Positions 5,819 through 5,909 of a stretch of DNA of 5,909 nt are shown here, one piece after another. The DNA lies in contig JAUNBO010000089.1 in NCBI GenBank assembly GCA_030527065.1, positions 1,784 to 7,692 of the forward strand, in the 5' to 3' direction. The number at the start of each line of letters is the position of its first letter. Position 1 is the first letter of the stretch. The position numbers and the translations under genes are program-made. The notes under the pieces are model-generated. The model was not told where the DNA came from, searched no databases, and worked only from the letters and a program-made list of their open reading frames with translations. The stretch is from Bacillota bacterium. GTDB taxonomy: Bacteria > Bacillota > Clostridia > Peptostreptococcales > Anaerovoracaceae.

Positions 5819-5872
5819 GGGACCCAGATTTGAGTAAAATTTGCAGTTTCCCCATTATCTTCCTCTCTAAAT

Positions 5873-5888
5873 GCCCCCGCACAGGGGC
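5873..5888 (-). terminator. Possible weak terminator of the gene upstream of the window
   Basis: gcccc (5873-5877) pairs with ggggc (5884-5888) around a 6-nt loop, and on the minus strand the stem is followed by ATTTAG. The stem is only 5 bp and the U-tract is interrupted. It lies about 70 bp upstream of the promoter, near the window edge, where an upstream co-oriented gene could end. The G/C-rich tracts around it could pair in other ways, so this is only a tentative call. Confidence 0.2.
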
Positions 5889-5909
5889 GCCGGGGGGACG
5901 GTTTGCCGG

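Noticed and set aside
5799..5820. A CodY box at the panB promoter
   Set aside because: Only one half resembles the motif (AGAAAATG); the other half does not match, and the inverted repeat over the -35 has the wrong spacing.
5634..5882. A minus-strand 82-codon frame upstream of panB, including an ATG near 5855 with a purine-rich stretch before it
   Set aside because: It runs straight through the consensus promoter and leader and ends inside panB out of frame. Most of it lies upstream of the predicted transcript start, so it would not be on this mRNA.
1..5909. Insertion sequences, CRISPR repeats, tRNA or rRNA genes, phage or defence genes
   Set aside because: No transposase-like protein, terminal inverted repeats, regularly spaced repeats or RNA-gene structure were seen. 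Six ordinary genes and their control elements account for almost the whole window.

Overview
The window holds one apparently complete transcription unit, entirely on the minus strand. It runs from a near-ideal sigma-70/sigma-A promoter at about 5772-5800 to a strong GC-rich intrinsic terminator at about 19-46. In transcription order the genes are panB (ketopantoate hydroxymethyltransferase), a lipoprotein substrate-binding protein of the branched-chain amino acid family (LivJ/LivK type), and then livH, livM, livG and livF: two permeases and two ATPases. Together the last five make a full high-affinity ABC importer of the HAAT (hydrophobic amino acid) class.

The organism is most likely a moderately GC-rich Gram-positive anaerobe of the Clostridia (Bacillota). 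The grounds are strong AAGGAGG ribosome binding sites before almost every gene, a consensus sigma-A promoter, and a binding protein made as a short lipoprotein with an acidic Gly/Glu linker, as is usual in cells without an outer membrane. This is an inference from style and protein character; no genus can be named from the sequence alone.

Layout: 1-62 terminator; 63-3367 livF, livG, livM and livH, packed with overlaps of 8 and 20 nt and one gap of 15 nt; 3368-3461 an intercistronic region with a perfect 11-bp hairpin lacking a U-tract; 3462-4760 the binding protein; 4761-4882 a 122-nt spacer with a hairpin, a second possible start and its own ribosome binding site; 4883-5716 panB; 5717-5909 leader, promoter, possible operator elements and the edge of whatever lies upstream. 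No stretch over 300 bases is without a gene.

The genes share a metabolic logic. The importer would bring in valine, leucine and isoleucine or related compounds. Deaminated valine is 2-oxoisovalerate, the substrate PanB hydroxymethylates in the first committed step to pantothenate and coenzyme A. The odd part is that panB stands at the head of the transporter operon without panC or panD in the window. I see no mobile element, CRISPR array, RNA gene or clearly new system; the points worth a second look are regulatory details and the panB-transporter coupling.
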